From assembly GCA_030998015.1 (NCBI GenBank), contig JARWMV010000004.1, forward strand, positions 248,001 through 312,000: DNA of 64,000 nt. Reading direction: 5' to 3'. Source of the stretch: Ceratorhiza oryzae-sativae. Lineage: Eukaryota > Basidiomycota > Agaricomycetes > Cantharellales > Ceratobasidiaceae. Made by a program: the position numbers and the translations under genes. Positions 22,881 through 36,608 of the stretch are shown one piece after another; the stretch's first letter is position 1; each line of letters begins with the position of its first letter. Below the pieces are notes generated by a model. The model searched no databases. It was not told the DNA's origin and saw nothing but the letters and a program-made list of their open reading frames with translations.

Positions 22881-24299
22881 CACTGCCCCGCAAAATGATT
22901 GACCCACGTGACCCTAAAATGCGCTTGTTGCCCATAGCAGTACAAGAGACGCAGCTGCTGCTACAATAATAATAATATAGATTGTATAAATCTGTAGCTA
23001 TTGAATAAAAAAATAACTACAGAAATCCATAAGCAGGATGCTGAGAAACAGGCAGATAAGCAACAAGAGGTGGGTCAATCATTTTGCCTGAGAGCATCAG
23101 ACCAAAAGTATCAATGAGATTTTAGGGCAAGGACTCGGACAAAAAATCTCATAAAATTAGATCATTATGCACTATGGTAAAGGAGCGATATTACATATGC
23201 CAGGAGTCTAGATGTTATGAATTGAATCTGTAATAGGGGTGACTGGTTATGCCAGGTGTTAGCCGATAACATTTTAACCTATTTGAAAAGTGCCCTATAC
23301 GCACTAAGAAAAGCTGTAGAGCGGTGTGGATTTAGTAGTTTTATCCCTACTTTGAAGCGCTCTGAAAGGAATGAAGGCGTTTAGAGCCGAACAAAGAAAA
23401 TGCAAGCAATACCCCCTCAGATGAACACACTAAAGCGAGGCACCAATGCGGCACATGCGGATGAAACTTCGTGCGCAAGTGCGCTGTATGCCATAGTATA
23501 TGTGTGCCAAGTATCAGCCCGATATGCTCAAAACTGCAAGTGCTGCGCACACGCCATGCCGAAAATAGTGTTTCAGGACAGTGCGCTTCCATCAAACCAA
23601 GATCAAACCTCAACAACCAACCAAGCGGCCTGTTCAACACTTGCAGTTTTGAGCGTATCGGGCTGATACTTGGCAAACATATACTATGGCATACAGCGCA
23701 CTTGCGCACGAAGTTTCATCCGCATGTGCCGCATTGGTGCCTCGCTTTAGTGTGTTCATCTGAGGGGGTATTGCTTGCATTTTCTTTGTTCGGCTCTAAA
23801 CGCCTTCATTCCTTTCAGAGCGCTTCAAAGTAGGGATAAAACTACTAAATCCACACCGCTCTACAGCTTTTCTTAGTGCGTATAGGGCACTTTTCAAATA
23901 GGTTAAAATGTTATCGGCTAACACCTGGCATAACCAGTCACCCCTATTACAGATTCAATTCATAACATCTAGACTCCTGGCATATGTAATATCGCTCCTT
24001 TACCATAGTGCATAATGATCTAATTTTATGAGATTTTTTGTCCGAGTCCTTGCCCTAAAATCTCATTGATACTTTTGGTCTGATGCTCTCAGGCAAAATG
24101 ATTGACCCACCTCTTGTTGCTTATCTGCCTGTTTCTCAGCATCCTGCTTATGGATTTCTGTAGTTATTTTTTTATTCAATAGCTACAGATTTATACAATC
24201 TATATTATTATTATTGTAGCAGCAGCTGCGTCTCTTGTACTGCTATGGGCAACAAGCACATTTTAGGGTCACGTGGGTCAATCATTTTGCGGGGCAGTG
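22881..24299. mobile_element. Giant foldback element, 662-bp arms
   Basis: This is a near-perfect palindrome: left arm 22881-23542, loop 23543-23637 (95 bp), right arm 23638-24299. The arms are exactly equal in length and differ at only a few positions. The ends read CACTGCCCCGCAAAATGATT inward from both sides. Left flank is TA, right flank is AA, compatible with a mutated TA target duplication of Tc1/mariner type. Two mirror-image ORFs (starting MRKCAVCHSIC) are present only because each arm carries the same sequence; I see no transposase. It is a non-autonomous foldback transposon candidate between HHE paralogues A and B. Confidence 0.9.
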
Positions 24300-24813
24300 A
24301 ACTATCGTCAACCCGTCTGGGGTTTTACTGCTCCCCCGAAAAGCAGTAAGATTAGGGCAATTTACGTTTATAGTTTTAGGCCTGTTATCGGTTACAAGGC
24401 TTAGGATTTACACTACGACTCTAAGGCCATGCTTGAGTCCAGCAACTCGATCGCGAAAGTTAGATCACTCAAGAGGGTTCACCGTCAGACCTAATGCAAC
24501 GAAGCTGGCGGGGTACATTGCTTCCTGAGTAAAGAACCTGTTTCTACTTGAGGTCGTCATATCCATGCCATTTTTCACGCTATGAGCGTAGATGGTGACC
24601 CAGTGACCTACCAATGACGATAGTCAGCCTTGGGGAGCTTCGAAGCAAATACATAATGCATTATGCTCAGCATATACATTCTGCACCTCAGTACCCCCTG
24701 TCTATCTCAAATATGCATGGTCGAATTGTCAGGGCAACCGCGGGGACCGACGGTAGACTAGACTCTTCCTGGGCCCCAACGTCCCCAATGAGCAGGTTCG
24801 CAGATGCATTTTC
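24300..24813. other. Intergenic between palindrome and HHE paralogue B
   Basis: A 67-codon plus-strand frame at 24614-24817 has an Arg-containing N-terminus and could be an upstream presequence exon of HHE paralogue B, but no good donor joins it. Otherwise nothing is recognised. Confidence 0.3.
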
Positions 24814-25680
24814 ATGAGGTCACCCCTTGCTGTCAGTAGCTTGTGGGAGGACAAGGCACCAAACGAAGGGAGAAGAACCCGCCCGCCTATTAGTTCTTCG
24901 CTTGACTACTGCGTAGAAGCCATGGTATGTGCCCTTAGTTGATGATTGGCCCTTTTGACCCAGCAATTGCGCAGATTGATTTCAAGAATTTTCGCGATTT
25001 ACAAGAGAGGTTTGAAGCCACTCATCGGGAGAATGACCACGAGCAAATGAAATCAATCGCGAATACGCTGGTATACGAGGTCTCAAAGTATTCGACTGGT
25101 AAGGTTCGTAATGGGTGCATATATTATGTGTTCGCGTCGGGGCTGAGGCTCTCCAGGAACTCTCCGTCCATAGGTCGCTCATTGAGAATGGCCTTGAAGA
25201 CGTGGCCCGCGGCGATTCTGAACATGGAAAGAAAATACAAAAGGCTTTTTTTGAAGTTGACCAGAGCAGCACATCAAAACCGGATAACCACAAGTTTGTC
25301 ATATCGGTTCGAGAAGCATGTAGCTTATTGCTAGACCATGCCGAGGTCTTCATTTCCCATTTATTACCTTGCCTTTGCTGAAATAGATTCAGAAAGATGA
25401 GAAGGCGCTGCACACAAAAATCTCATCAGTGCTCGACGGTTCACAGAGATCCAAGTTAGCAATGCAATATTTGTCGGCTCGTGAAACGGCCTCCAAACGC
25501 CTACGTCCAGCAGGAGACTTCTCTGAGAAGTTTACCGGAGTCTTTGGTGAGCGAACTAACAGAATCTTTCTATTAAAAATATTCTGAAATGATTCCAACC
25601 CACAGCTAAGCCAGTGGATACGATATTAGGCGCTGTCCGTTCGTACGTAGATTTGAAGTATGCATGCTGATCCCAACTTG
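24814..25680 (+). CDS. Hemerythrin-like (HHE) paralogue B, metal ligands lost
   Basis: ATG 24814 begins an exon ending SLDYCVEAM at 24924. An intron (24925-24974) leads to IDFKNFRDLQERFEATH and LVYEVSKYSTGK. The next exon begins ELSVHRSLIENGLED, followed by IQKDEKALHTKISSVL and finally KPVDTILGAVRSYVDLKYAC with TGA at 25678-25680. Exon boundaries match those of the intact HHE gene at 27026-27942 one for one. As in paralogue A, DHNN is DFKN, RDLH is RDLQ, HEAALH is YEVSKY and GEE is GKE, so the metal-binding positions are gone while the surrounding helix pattern is kept. The frame is intact. A and B share the same substitutions (DFKN, YEVS.Y, SGKE) and so probably arose from one ligand-free ancestor before separation. 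Confidence 0.7.
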
Positions 25681-25738
25681 GTGCAAGCTACATAACTTGC
25701 GTGCCTCTTCCTACGAGATGTTGATGTCTGAAATGCAA

Positions 25739-26627
25739 TCAATGTGTATTGTGAGCTAGTGGTTGTAGTATAATAGAAAAAATTGTCACTCGGCTATGGC
25801 CACCCCATCTATAGTCTGCGTGCTTGCGTTTGAGTTCTACGAATGTTCGGAATGTGTCAACGGTGGCGTCAAACGGCTTGCCTAAGAGTGTGTAAGAGTC
25901 GAACTTTCAGCAAATAACCGCGATCGGGTTGAGCGAACCAAGGAGTGCTACGACCCACCCGGCAACCCCACCACTGTTTTTAGTCATCGGGTGCGGGCGA
26001 AACGGTGACTGGCCCCGAGCTTCGAGGAACACCATTGCGAGATCTGACCTCTCAGATTCCCTGAGAACAGACGACAGCTTTTGGGCAAAAGCCATGCTCC
26101 TCCTCCTATGTCCAGTCAATAAAGTACGAGATTCAAACATGAATCCGCTGACTGTTGCGTGATAGAAAAGAATGCTGGATGAATTTGTCACGCTATTGAC
26201 AAACCCATCGCTGCTCAATGCTTCCGTGCTATTGGCGGCCACCCTAGCAAAAGCATTGTTAAGGGTGCCATCTATTTCACGGCTGTGCTCTGCTGAGCCA
26301 TGAAGTCCATGACGTCCATAGGTTGGTACACCGAAAGGTCTTATTTCCTCGAGTAGGGCTAGAGAACGAGGGGGCGGCAGCGCAAATCGAACATGCCTCG
26401 GCGACAGCATGTAGAGAAAACCCGCGAACAAGAGTGTTGGCGATGTCATCCATGAGGTTGTTATTTCGTTTTTGGCAAGCACCAAGAATCTCGAGTAGAG
26501 GACCCTAAAGCTATTGTGATCCACCTCATGAAGCATAACAGGGCGCGCGAATCCTTGACGCCCTTGATACAATTGAGACAGGCACCTACCATGACCTCAT
26601 TGAAATAATCGAACAACCTGATAATCT
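25739..26627 (-). pseudogene. Hemerythrin-like (HHE) paralogue C, frameshifted
   Basis: Minus strand. A short exon ends LFDYFNEVM before a GTAGGT donor. The next begins VDHNSFRVLYSRF, keeping the first DH pair. Just after AKN the frame breaks: a one-base offset near 26470-26485 is needed to read NLMDDIANTLV, the segment homologous to KLMNDIANTII in the intact copy. Later exons are intact: EIRPFGVPTYGRHGLHG, RRRSMAFAQKLSSVLRESE, then KPFDATVDTFRTFVELK to a TGA at 25739. The second His pair is partly lost (RGFSLH instead of HEAALH). It is either a recent pseudogene or a sequence error. It is intermediate between the intact and ligand-free paralogues. Confidence 0.6.
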
Positions 26628-27025
26628 AATTGGATAGGCTGACAGGAAAGCGCATGAGATGAGAGGTTGTTGCCTAGAACATGCCGAGGGCCAGGTTCTA
26701 CGGGTTAATCGCGAGATGCTATTGCAGGCGCGCTCGCATGGGGCAATCGCAAATAATTTCAGGTTAATTTATTACTTGATCCATTCCAAAGTGACTGAGA
26801 ACGGGTTTCTTGGCATTGCTTACAGGCAAGGGTCAAATGACGCGCATATAGCGATACCATAAGGGCGGAATTGTTTGGATATTTCAATGAGTGCGTGGAA
26901 GACATTTTTTCCTTGACCGGAATGGCGATTTTGACTGACACACGGCGCTCAGAGAATTCAAACGAGAGCATTGCATTTCAATGATTCATAAACAAGTACA
27001 AATATATGGATCGAAGCCATCGCTC
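26628..27025. other. Intergenic between HHE paralogues C and D
   Basis: There are short ORFs only; no repeat or gene is supported. Confidence 0.3.
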
Positions 27026-27942
27026 TCAGGCTGCCGTAGGATCGGCGTGTTGGTACTTGAGATCGACAAAGTTGCGCATGCCCGAAATAGCGACGTCGAC
27101 GGGTTTCGCTGCAAAATGCTATTGAGCGACAGGTGAAAGAAGGGGACGAGGCGTCAAACTGACCCATGGCGCCCATCAGCTTTTGACCTACTCCGCCAGT
27201 CTGGGGTGCCGAAGGGTGGGGGCGGCTGGGAGCCATTGCTCGGGCTTTGAGAAAGTCCTTGGCCAAGTCGGCTTGCTCTTCAGAGGTGAGCTTGGCGGAG
27301 AGTTGTTTGTATTGCACCTTCTCCTCGTCCTGTGGTGTGTATCAGTTTCGAGCGGGGAAGGGTATAGTGGGTAAGCGTACCTCGGCGTGCTGGAGGAACA
27401 GATTGCACGCCTTTTCGACGGCCGCGGCATATTGGTCAATGCCAAGCGAGCTGATACTGCTCGAGTCGACGTGGGACATGGCTTGCTTGACCTGCTGATG
27501 CTCCTCGCGGTCTTTTTCGGCCGCGTCGTGCAGGCCGTGCTTGTCGAGAGCTTTGTAGATGGAGAGTTCCTGACACGGGCAGACATGAGTGGGATTGGAG
27601 GTATAACCTGTATGTGAACAAACCTCGCCATCCGAATGAAGGGCAGCCTCGTGGATGATAGTGTTGGCGATATCGTTCATGAGCTTCTCGTCTTTGCTCT
27701 GGTACGCCACGGTGAACCGTTTGTGGAGGTCTCGCACGTTGTTGTGGTCAACCTGGCGAGAAGCATGTTAGCCATGGAGCATGTATATGCGGTATACATA
27801 CCATGATCTCATTATAGTAGTTGAGGGCAGACATGGTTGCGGATGAAGCCAAGGTTCGGGGGTAAAATCGGCGAGTTGCAGTTGGCTGAGTGGGGACGAC
27901 TGAGCGGAGGGCTGGCGATGCACGTGTGAGACGAGTGAGCAT
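27026..27942 (-). CDS. Hemerythrin-like HHE-domain protein (paralogue D, intact)
   Basis: Minus strand, five exons: 27942-27802, 27753-27624, 27569-27381, 27329-27174 and about 27110-27026. All junctions are GT-AG and in frame. The N-terminus looks like a mitochondrial targeting peptide (MLTRLTRASPALRSVVPTQ, then RRFYPRTLASSAT). The HHE helices carry the expected ligands: VDHNNVRDLHKRF, HEAALHSDGEE and KHGLHDAAEKDREEHQQV. The tail contains KPVDVAISGMRNFVDLKYQ and ends before TGA at 27026. HHE-domain proteins bind a diiron centre and are linked to oxygen, nitric oxide or iron handling. Here the likely site is the mitochondrion. It is the best-preserved member of a four-gene cluster and the reference for judging ligand loss in the others. 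Confidence 0.8.
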
Positions 27943-28359
27943 TATATAGACGACTCGGAGCCTCGATCGATGTTGGCGCAACAAGTCGTGTGCTCACCTA
28001 GTTATACACAGGCATAACTGGCACAATGACGCGGGTCGCATCATGGCGCGTGGGTTGTGTCGTCGTCAGTCGGTAATAACCACAGTCACGATGGAAGTAT
28101 GCGGGCGTCTGGCCAATCGGACATGTGCGATTTGGGGGTTGGCCAAGAAAGATGCGCGCATGGAGCCGCGTTGTGGGCCTTCGTTGCTCCGTCGCAGTTC
28201 CGGTGGATGGCCTGTGCGACGGCGCCGGCCAATCGAGAGGCAGCCGTTGGCATTCGTCGCGACCGAGTCTCAGACGGAGCAGCCGACGTCATGTGACACG
28301 TGGGATGACTGTCATGTGATCAGACTCGGCACGCGGAGCTTACCTCATCCACCTTGACC
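27943..28359. promoter_or_regulatory. Divergent promoter region, HHE paralogue D / GLE1
   Basis: A 417-bp region lies between two divergent start codons. It contains two TCATGTGA motifs (about 28289 and 28312) around a CACGTGG box, an E-box-like arrangement suited to bHLH factors. Short ORFs here have no protein character. Confidence 0.45.
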
Positions 28360-30469
28360 ATGCGCTTTTCTGTCTCGCGCTCGCCGTCGCCGGTGCGCAG
28401 GTGGGCGGCTCTGCCACGTTTCGTGACATGCACTGACGCGCATGCAGATCGGGACGACGTCCAACAAACACGTTTAGCGTGCACAATGCGACCGACTCGG
28501 AGTCGGACGAGTCGAGCGTCGAGTCCGAGCCAGACGCCCCCGTCCTGACGTTTTCGCAGGCCGGCCGGGATGCCTCAGTGTGTGTAGCCCATCTGCTCGG
28601 CTGGTGCACTGATGTCGACGACCGCCTCTAGAACTCTGTCCCGTGCGCTCACACGCTCAAACCCAGAGCAGACCGTCGATGCGTTCTTGGCCGCTGTCCG
28701 GCTGCGTGCACAGCCGGACCCCGTCGAGCAGTACAGAGAGGCCGAACGGGCGCTGCTCAAGGTGAGCTGGGCTCCTGCTCCGTCGTGTCCAGCGGTCTGA
28801 GACCCCCGTCTGGTTCGCCAGCGGTCCGAGGCCCCTGCCACCCCACACTTTGCCGCCCAGACCCAGCTCTTGCAGGACGCCCATGCGTCCGTGCTGGCCC
28901 AGCGAAATGCGGCGGAGATGGAAACCATCGTAAAGTCGTTGGCGCAGCTCGATATGCAGCGAGCCGGACGAACCGAGGCAGAAACCCGAAGGGTCAGAGA
29001 AGGCGTCAAAGGCATGTGGGAAGGCATCGAGGGTGCCATCCAAAGGGACGAGGACATGCGACGAAAGGCCGAGGAGGAAAGGAGGCGGGCAGACGAGGAG
29101 AAACGACGAGTGGAGGAAGCCCAGAGGAGAAAGGAGCAAGAGCGCCTCAAGGCCGAAGCGGACAGGAAGCGGAAAGAACAAGAAGAAGAGGAGAGGGCGA
29201 AAAAGGCTGCACAAGAGGCCAAGGCTCAGGCGCAAGCCCAGGCAGAGAGAGAGGCAGCGGCAAGGGCTCAGGAGGAAAAACTGAAGAGGGAGAATGAGGA
29301 AAAGGAAAAGGCAGCAAGAGCCAAGGCAGATGCAGAGGCCAAGGCTCGTCCGGCTGGCTCGTCTTCAGCTCAGCAGGAATGGGAAAACGCTTGGACCGAG
29401 CGGGCGGTAAGTCTATGGGTTTTGTCGCGTGGACTCGATCTGATAAACCTCACTAGACCTTGAAATCCGTCGCTCGGGCGGTCGAAGAGAACAACGAGAC
29501 CAAGTCGATTGCAGGCCGTCTGCGAAGAAAGCTGCGCACTCGTGTCGGACAAGTTACCAATTCCCGCCAAGAGCTCGAAAAGCTGGTGCGTACGCTACTT
29601 CACCTGCTAGTTGCAGACTCACAGCCCCCAGGCCGATGCGATCCACGAGATTCTCTCGCCCACACCACCACACCCATCGGCCGTATACAGCGCACTCTTG
29701 TCTGCCTTTTGCAAATACTTGCTGCTTCAGGCCGAGACCGAGGTGACGGCAAAGCTCCCCACCGCATACCCCCTTGGGCGGTTGGTCTGGATGGTCATTT
29801 CGCGTGGGCATGAGCGTATACCCCATGTTTTCTTTGCGAGGCTCGTCGGACGCACTGGCGGTTGGGCATGTGGCTGGGTATTGACACGCAAGGTATGCTC
29901 CAGGTCGTCATTTCATACGCGTGACTGACGCGGCGCAGCCAGGCATATCCGACACCGAGTGGCGCAAGATGATCGGGCTCGAGCTGGAGGGAAAGAATGA
30001 CCCAGACGACAAACCGCCGACGCTCGAGACGGGCGCCCAGTACACGGACCGGCTCATTGGTCAGCTTGCGCTCTATGCTTCCATACTCCAATCGCCATTG
30101 CCTTCGTCGCTTCCATTTCCCGCGACACCCAACCCACTCGCGGCCGGCTCGCCCCAGGCATCGGTTCCGAGCGTGTTTCGACTCCCGAGGCTCTGGACGC
30201 TGCTCGCTAGAATACTCAACTCGAGGGAGCTCTTGAGCCAATCTTCTGCACCCCAGGTGCTGAGCGTCATTCTGGAGGTTGCGGGCGATCGGCTGAACGA
30301 GGTGTATGGCGTCCAGTTTAAAAAGCTGATGAGCGCGGTGGCCGACGCGGTCAAGGCCGGAGTGGGCGGGGAGACCGAAACACCCGCGAGGGTCCGGCTC
30401 CAGCTCTTGGTCGAGCGATGGGGACAAGAGGGCACGTTTGGACTCGATGGGCGGGAGCTCAAGGCATAA
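28360..30469 (+). CDS. GLE1: mRNA export factor GLE1 (nucleoporin)
   Basis: ATG 28360, TAA 30467-30469. The first exons encode a short Ser/Arg start (MRFSVSRSPSPV) and an acidic stretch (TDSESDESSVESEPDAP). Then comes a long Glu/Lys/Arg/Ala coiled coil (about 28910-29400), as in GLE1. After TLKSVARAVEENNETK the C-terminal GLE1 domain follows: ADAIHEILSPTPPHPSAVY, CKYLLLQAETEV, PTAYPLGRLVWMVI, IPHVFFARLVGRTGGW, ISDTEWRKMIGLELEG and LNEVYGVQFKKLMSAVADAV. The order and spacing match the family. GLE1 activates the DEAD-box ATPase Dbp5 with inositol hexakisphosphate at the cytoplasmic face of the nuclear pore. About seven introns were traced. RPL24 follows in the same direction. Confidence 0.8.
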
Positions 30470-30755
30470 TGTATTATAGATAAGATAAGGACGGTTTTGG
30501 GGTTGCACCGCCACGAATTGATCCGAAACTGAGTCCGGTGGTGCGACGGTTTGTGTATTGCTGAAACCGACACCGACGCCCCGGTCGCCCGTCAAAACTC
30601 AAGGTGAGAATGGTTGAGATGGTGTCCGAGGGGTGTTGGCAGGGTGGATAAAGGGAAAGAACTATTGCTGGAGGTCGGAGAACACTGGGTGGATGCATGG
30701 GATGTGGATGGACTGCAAATGCTGACGATTCGGTCTGGTCTTGGGTCATGAACAG
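30470..30755. promoter_or_regulatory. Intergenic GLE1 / RPL24, ribosomal protein promoter
   Basis: A 286-bp region separates the GLE1 stop from the single-codon first exon of RPL24. A short pyrimidine-poor strand and no TATA box are seen. It must hold the promoter and 5' leader of RPL24. Confidence 0.4.
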
Positions 30756-31409
30756 ATGGTGAGTGTGGTACACGCACTGTGGAAAGAGACTGAGCAGCGC
30801 GCAGAAAGTTGAAATCGATTCGTTTTCGGGCTACAAAATCTACCCGTCCAAGGGTAAGCTCTATGTGCGCGGCGACTCCAAGGTACGTCGGTGGGGTCAT
30901 ACCCGTCTTCAGGAGCCAACAGCGTCTCCCAGGTCTTCCGCTTTTCGACGTCCAAGTCGTCGTCGCTGTTCCTACAGCGCAAGAACCCACGCAAGATTGC
31001 ATGGACAGTCGTCTACCGTCGGATGCACAAAAAGGTGGGTAAATCCATCTGGGTCATTGACAGATGCTAACAGCGACACAGGGCATTGCCGAGGAGGCGG
31101 TAAAGAAGCGGTCGCGCAAGACGGTCAAGCACCAGCGTGGGATTGTCGGTGCCGACCTGGCCACGATTCTGGCCAAGCGCAACCAGAGCGCGTCCGACCG
31201 AGAGGCCGAGCGGCTAAAGGCGATTGCCAAGGCCAAGGCGGAAAAGAAGAAAAAGGAGGAGGCAAAGACCAAGGCAAAGGTGCGTAGGCCGTTGTCGCCG
31301 TTGTCGGACCCGGGCTCGACTGACTGTGTCGCAGCCGTCGGCACGGGCCCCCGTGGGCGCGCCCAAGGTGTCGAAGCAGCAGATGAAGGGAGGCAAGGGC
31401 GGGCGATGA
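30756..31409 (+). CDS. RPL24: 60S ribosomal protein L24 (eL24)
   Basis: Five exons: 30756-30758, 30805-30882, 30933-31034, 31082-31279 and 31335-31409. Exon 1 carries only the ATG, directly followed by GTGAGT; exon 2 starts AAA GTT GAA, giving the family N-terminus MKVEIDSFSGYKIYP. Further landmarks are GKLYVRGDSK, VFRFSTSKSSSLF, RKNPRKIAWTVVYRRMHKK, a basic region RSRKTVKHQRGIVGADL, a Lys/Ala-rich helix (AKAKAEKKKKEEAKTKAK) and a basic tail KQQMKGGKGGR. Length is about 150 aa, normal for eL24. It acts in the large ribosomal subunit and helps form an inter-subunit bridge. The start was chosen on the strength of the conserved MKVE start rather than the longer open frame. Confidence 0.92.
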
Positions 31410-31588
31410 GCGGGGCGTGTGTGTGTCTGATATGTATTCGGCTAGTATGCTGCTATGGATGACTGCTTGTATGCCAACACAATTAAGGCTCGGATAGGAC
31501 TAGCGCCGGGCGATCAGTGATGGGATGAATCCGTAAAGCCGACGAGCGCCCAAATCTGTTTCGTCCGACGACCACCAGGCAAATTTCG
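31410..31588. other. Intergenic RPL24 / ARG5,6
   Basis: A 179-bp spacer contains the RPL24 3' end and the promoter of the arginine gene. No other feature is seen. Confidence 0.35.
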
Positions 31589-34508
<2,920 letters not shown>

Positions 34509-34731
34509 TGCCTGTATTGTTTGTCTGATTGAGCGGCATGTTGGCGATGATGATCGAGTGATGGAGTGTAATACGTACCGTTCTCAAAAGTCAGCTATCC
34601 AGATTGTGCACACACGTATAATTAGCAAACCAAATAGATGTACCAACATGAAAGATCGTTTGAAGACTCGCGAGTCCACCGAGATATTATTCTCAGCAAA
34701 AACCTGTCGGGGTCATGGTGCCTAATTCGGT
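34509..34731. other. 3' flank, nothing recognised
   Basis: This is the spacer between the arginine gene and a minus-strand ABC transporter relic. No feature is supported. Confidence 0.3.
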
Positions 34732-35580
34732 TTAAACTTTCTTGCAAGCCTGATTCTTGATCTGGGCATTTTCGTAGCCAGGGCCAGACGGAGCAAATGC
34801 CGAGCACTGGCCTTGTAGGTCGTAGAATTCATTGACAGCAAGGGCCTCAAACCCGTGTCGGATCGGATTAATCCAAACTATCCACTTCAGAGCATCAATC
34901 CTGAGAAAAGCAGAATGAGCGGTTTGATAACAGACCGAACGAAGGGCGCAGATGCAAGGGCGAGGGATGGTATAGCCGACATACAGAACCAAAGCGAGGA
35001 TCCCGATCCCAGCCACCGCCTGAGCGGTTGATCCCGTTCCAAAGGTCGCCGCAAGCGCCCAGAAAAATACCTTGATAGCGAGGGTCATGAAGAACGTGAC
35101 CAGGACAAAGATGAAGAATTTCGAGGTTTCTCTCTGCAGACCTGGATCGCCGAGTGAGATTGGATCCTCACAGTACGGTCAAGTCGCACGAGCCGGTCGT
35201 CCGCACAGGGCGACGTCAAAGAGCATCTGTGTAACCAACATGATTGGTATGTCTACAGCTGCGAGTGCGAGAGCTTCGACGAATGGATGATTTGCAACGG
35301 ATATGGTAACTATATTATCCCGAATCATCCAAGGACTTACCCATTGCAGCCTTTTGGCGCCTGGCGACATCAGGTGCCACGCATATAATGCCGGAATCTC
35401 GGCCTATCGCAATCGGTTAACCGGCCATTCGAAGAGCAGCTTCAAAACGCGCCATTGTACTCAAGGCACTAAATAAAGCGGAGAAAAACAGAACACCGCG
35501 CGCGAGAACAGTATACGCTGGTTGTAGCTGGCATCTTCAAGAACACGCTGCCCGTAGTCAACGCCTGCGCCAAGAAACTA
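34732..35580 (-). pseudogene. PDR-type ABC transporter, C-terminal relic
   Basis: The minus strand holds the C-terminal membrane domain of a fungal pleiotropic-drug-resistance (ABCG) transporter. Landmarks are SRAVFCFSPLFSALSTMA near 35480, VEALALAAVDIPIML, MTLAIKVFFWALAATFG, AQAVAGIGILALVLYVGYT, LKWIVWINPIRHGFEALAVN and GPGYENAQIKNQAC. The order is correct, but frames change between blocks, stops occur, and there is no ATP-binding cassette upstream. The last block (34732-35088) is still open. Full-length PDR proteins exceed 1,400 aa, so more than 80 percent is missing. It is a truncated, decayed copy. Confidence 0.75.
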
Positions 35581-35835
35581 TAGGAGTGATCGTTTGGCCA
35601 GCCAAGTCACCGCTCAGGATCCGGAGCCTGCAAAGCACGGTTGCTCGGACCTGCATGGCGATTGAAACGGTATAGGTACTCTTTCGACCTTGGGTTGTCG
35701 CGCTCCGCTCGGGCGGACTCGTAGTCCTTTTCCTTTTCCGCAAGTCTATCCTCCGGAGCTTTGATATATGCCTCGGCATGCGCACAATTGGCTCGGCCTT
35801 GGGAGCTCCCCCATCGATCCAATTGCCGGGCGGGA

Positions 35836-36392
35836 TCAATTTGTTGAATTTACAATCATATGCGTGTATGTATGCGTATATTTGTTTCTGTTTCGTATCC
35901 CCCCTCTCTGATATCATGCGCGAGTTCGCGGGAACCCCCTTTCTCCTTCCTTAGTTCTCTACCTTCGTAGTTGAGCTAAGGTATCGTATTTCTTTCTTTT
36001 CTCATGTATTCTATTCACACTGTGCTCTGTAGTACGATTTGTATCTTAGGTACAGTATATACACAAGTTCTCTACCTTCGTAGTTGAGCTAAGTACGATT
36101 TGTATCTTAGCCACGAGTTACCTCCCTGCGTGAGACAATTTGTTTGTCAGCAGCAAAACTCGTAGGGATAGTGTGGCGGTGGCAGGCAGGCGTGATCAGC
36201 ACCAGCATCCGCTTCCCCTGAGTCATTGTTGAATTTACAATCATATGCGTATATGTATGCGCATATTTGTTTCTATTTCGTATCCCCCCTCTCTGATACC
36301 ATGCGCGAGTTCGCGGGAACCCCCTCTCCTTCCTTAGTTCTCTACCTTCGTAGTTGAGCTAAGTACGATTTGCATCTTAGCCACGAGATACC
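35836..36392 (+). repeat. Direct repeats of about 140 bp
   Basis: The segment at about 35840-35978 (from TTGTTGAATTTACAATCATA through TTCGTAGTTGAGCTAA) recurs at about 36228-36363 with few changes. A shorter unit, TTCTCTACCTTCGTAGTTGA followed by TACGATTTGTATCTTAG, occurs at about 36068-36112, and again at 36338-36380 followed by the shared CCACGAG(T/A)TACCTCCCTGCG. The pattern suggests two or three copies of a short dispersed repeat or solo terminal repeats. No ORF is shared between copies. Confidence 0.75.
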
Positions 36393-36608
36393 TCCCTGCG
36401 TGAGAGTCATGACGTCGGCGCCTGTTTGCGGTCGGGCCTCGCCCACGTCTGGGGCCAGCCCACGCTTCGAGATGCCAGGCCTCGTCGGAAGCGGTGCTAT
36501 TCGCAGCCACGTATGCTCGGCGCTCAACTCGGATAAACAACACCTGGTTATTAACAAGCTGATATGGACTCCTAGTACATTTGATAAAAACAATAGATAA
36601 ATGCACTC

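Noticed and set aside
23347..23833. Two 120-codon ORFs starting MRKCAVCHSIC
   Set aside because: They are mirror images created by the palindrome arms and differ only where they cross the loop; no protein family or splice support.
28575..29235. Long minus-strand ORFs opposite GLE1
   Set aside because: They are shadows of the Glu/Lys/Arg coiled coil; their Ser/Leu/Phe-rich content is the complement of GAG/AAG/CGG codons.
35836..36392. tRNA or SINE promoter in the GTAGTTGAGCTAAG repeats
   Set aside because: The A-box resemblance is weak and no B box or cloverleaf could be built.
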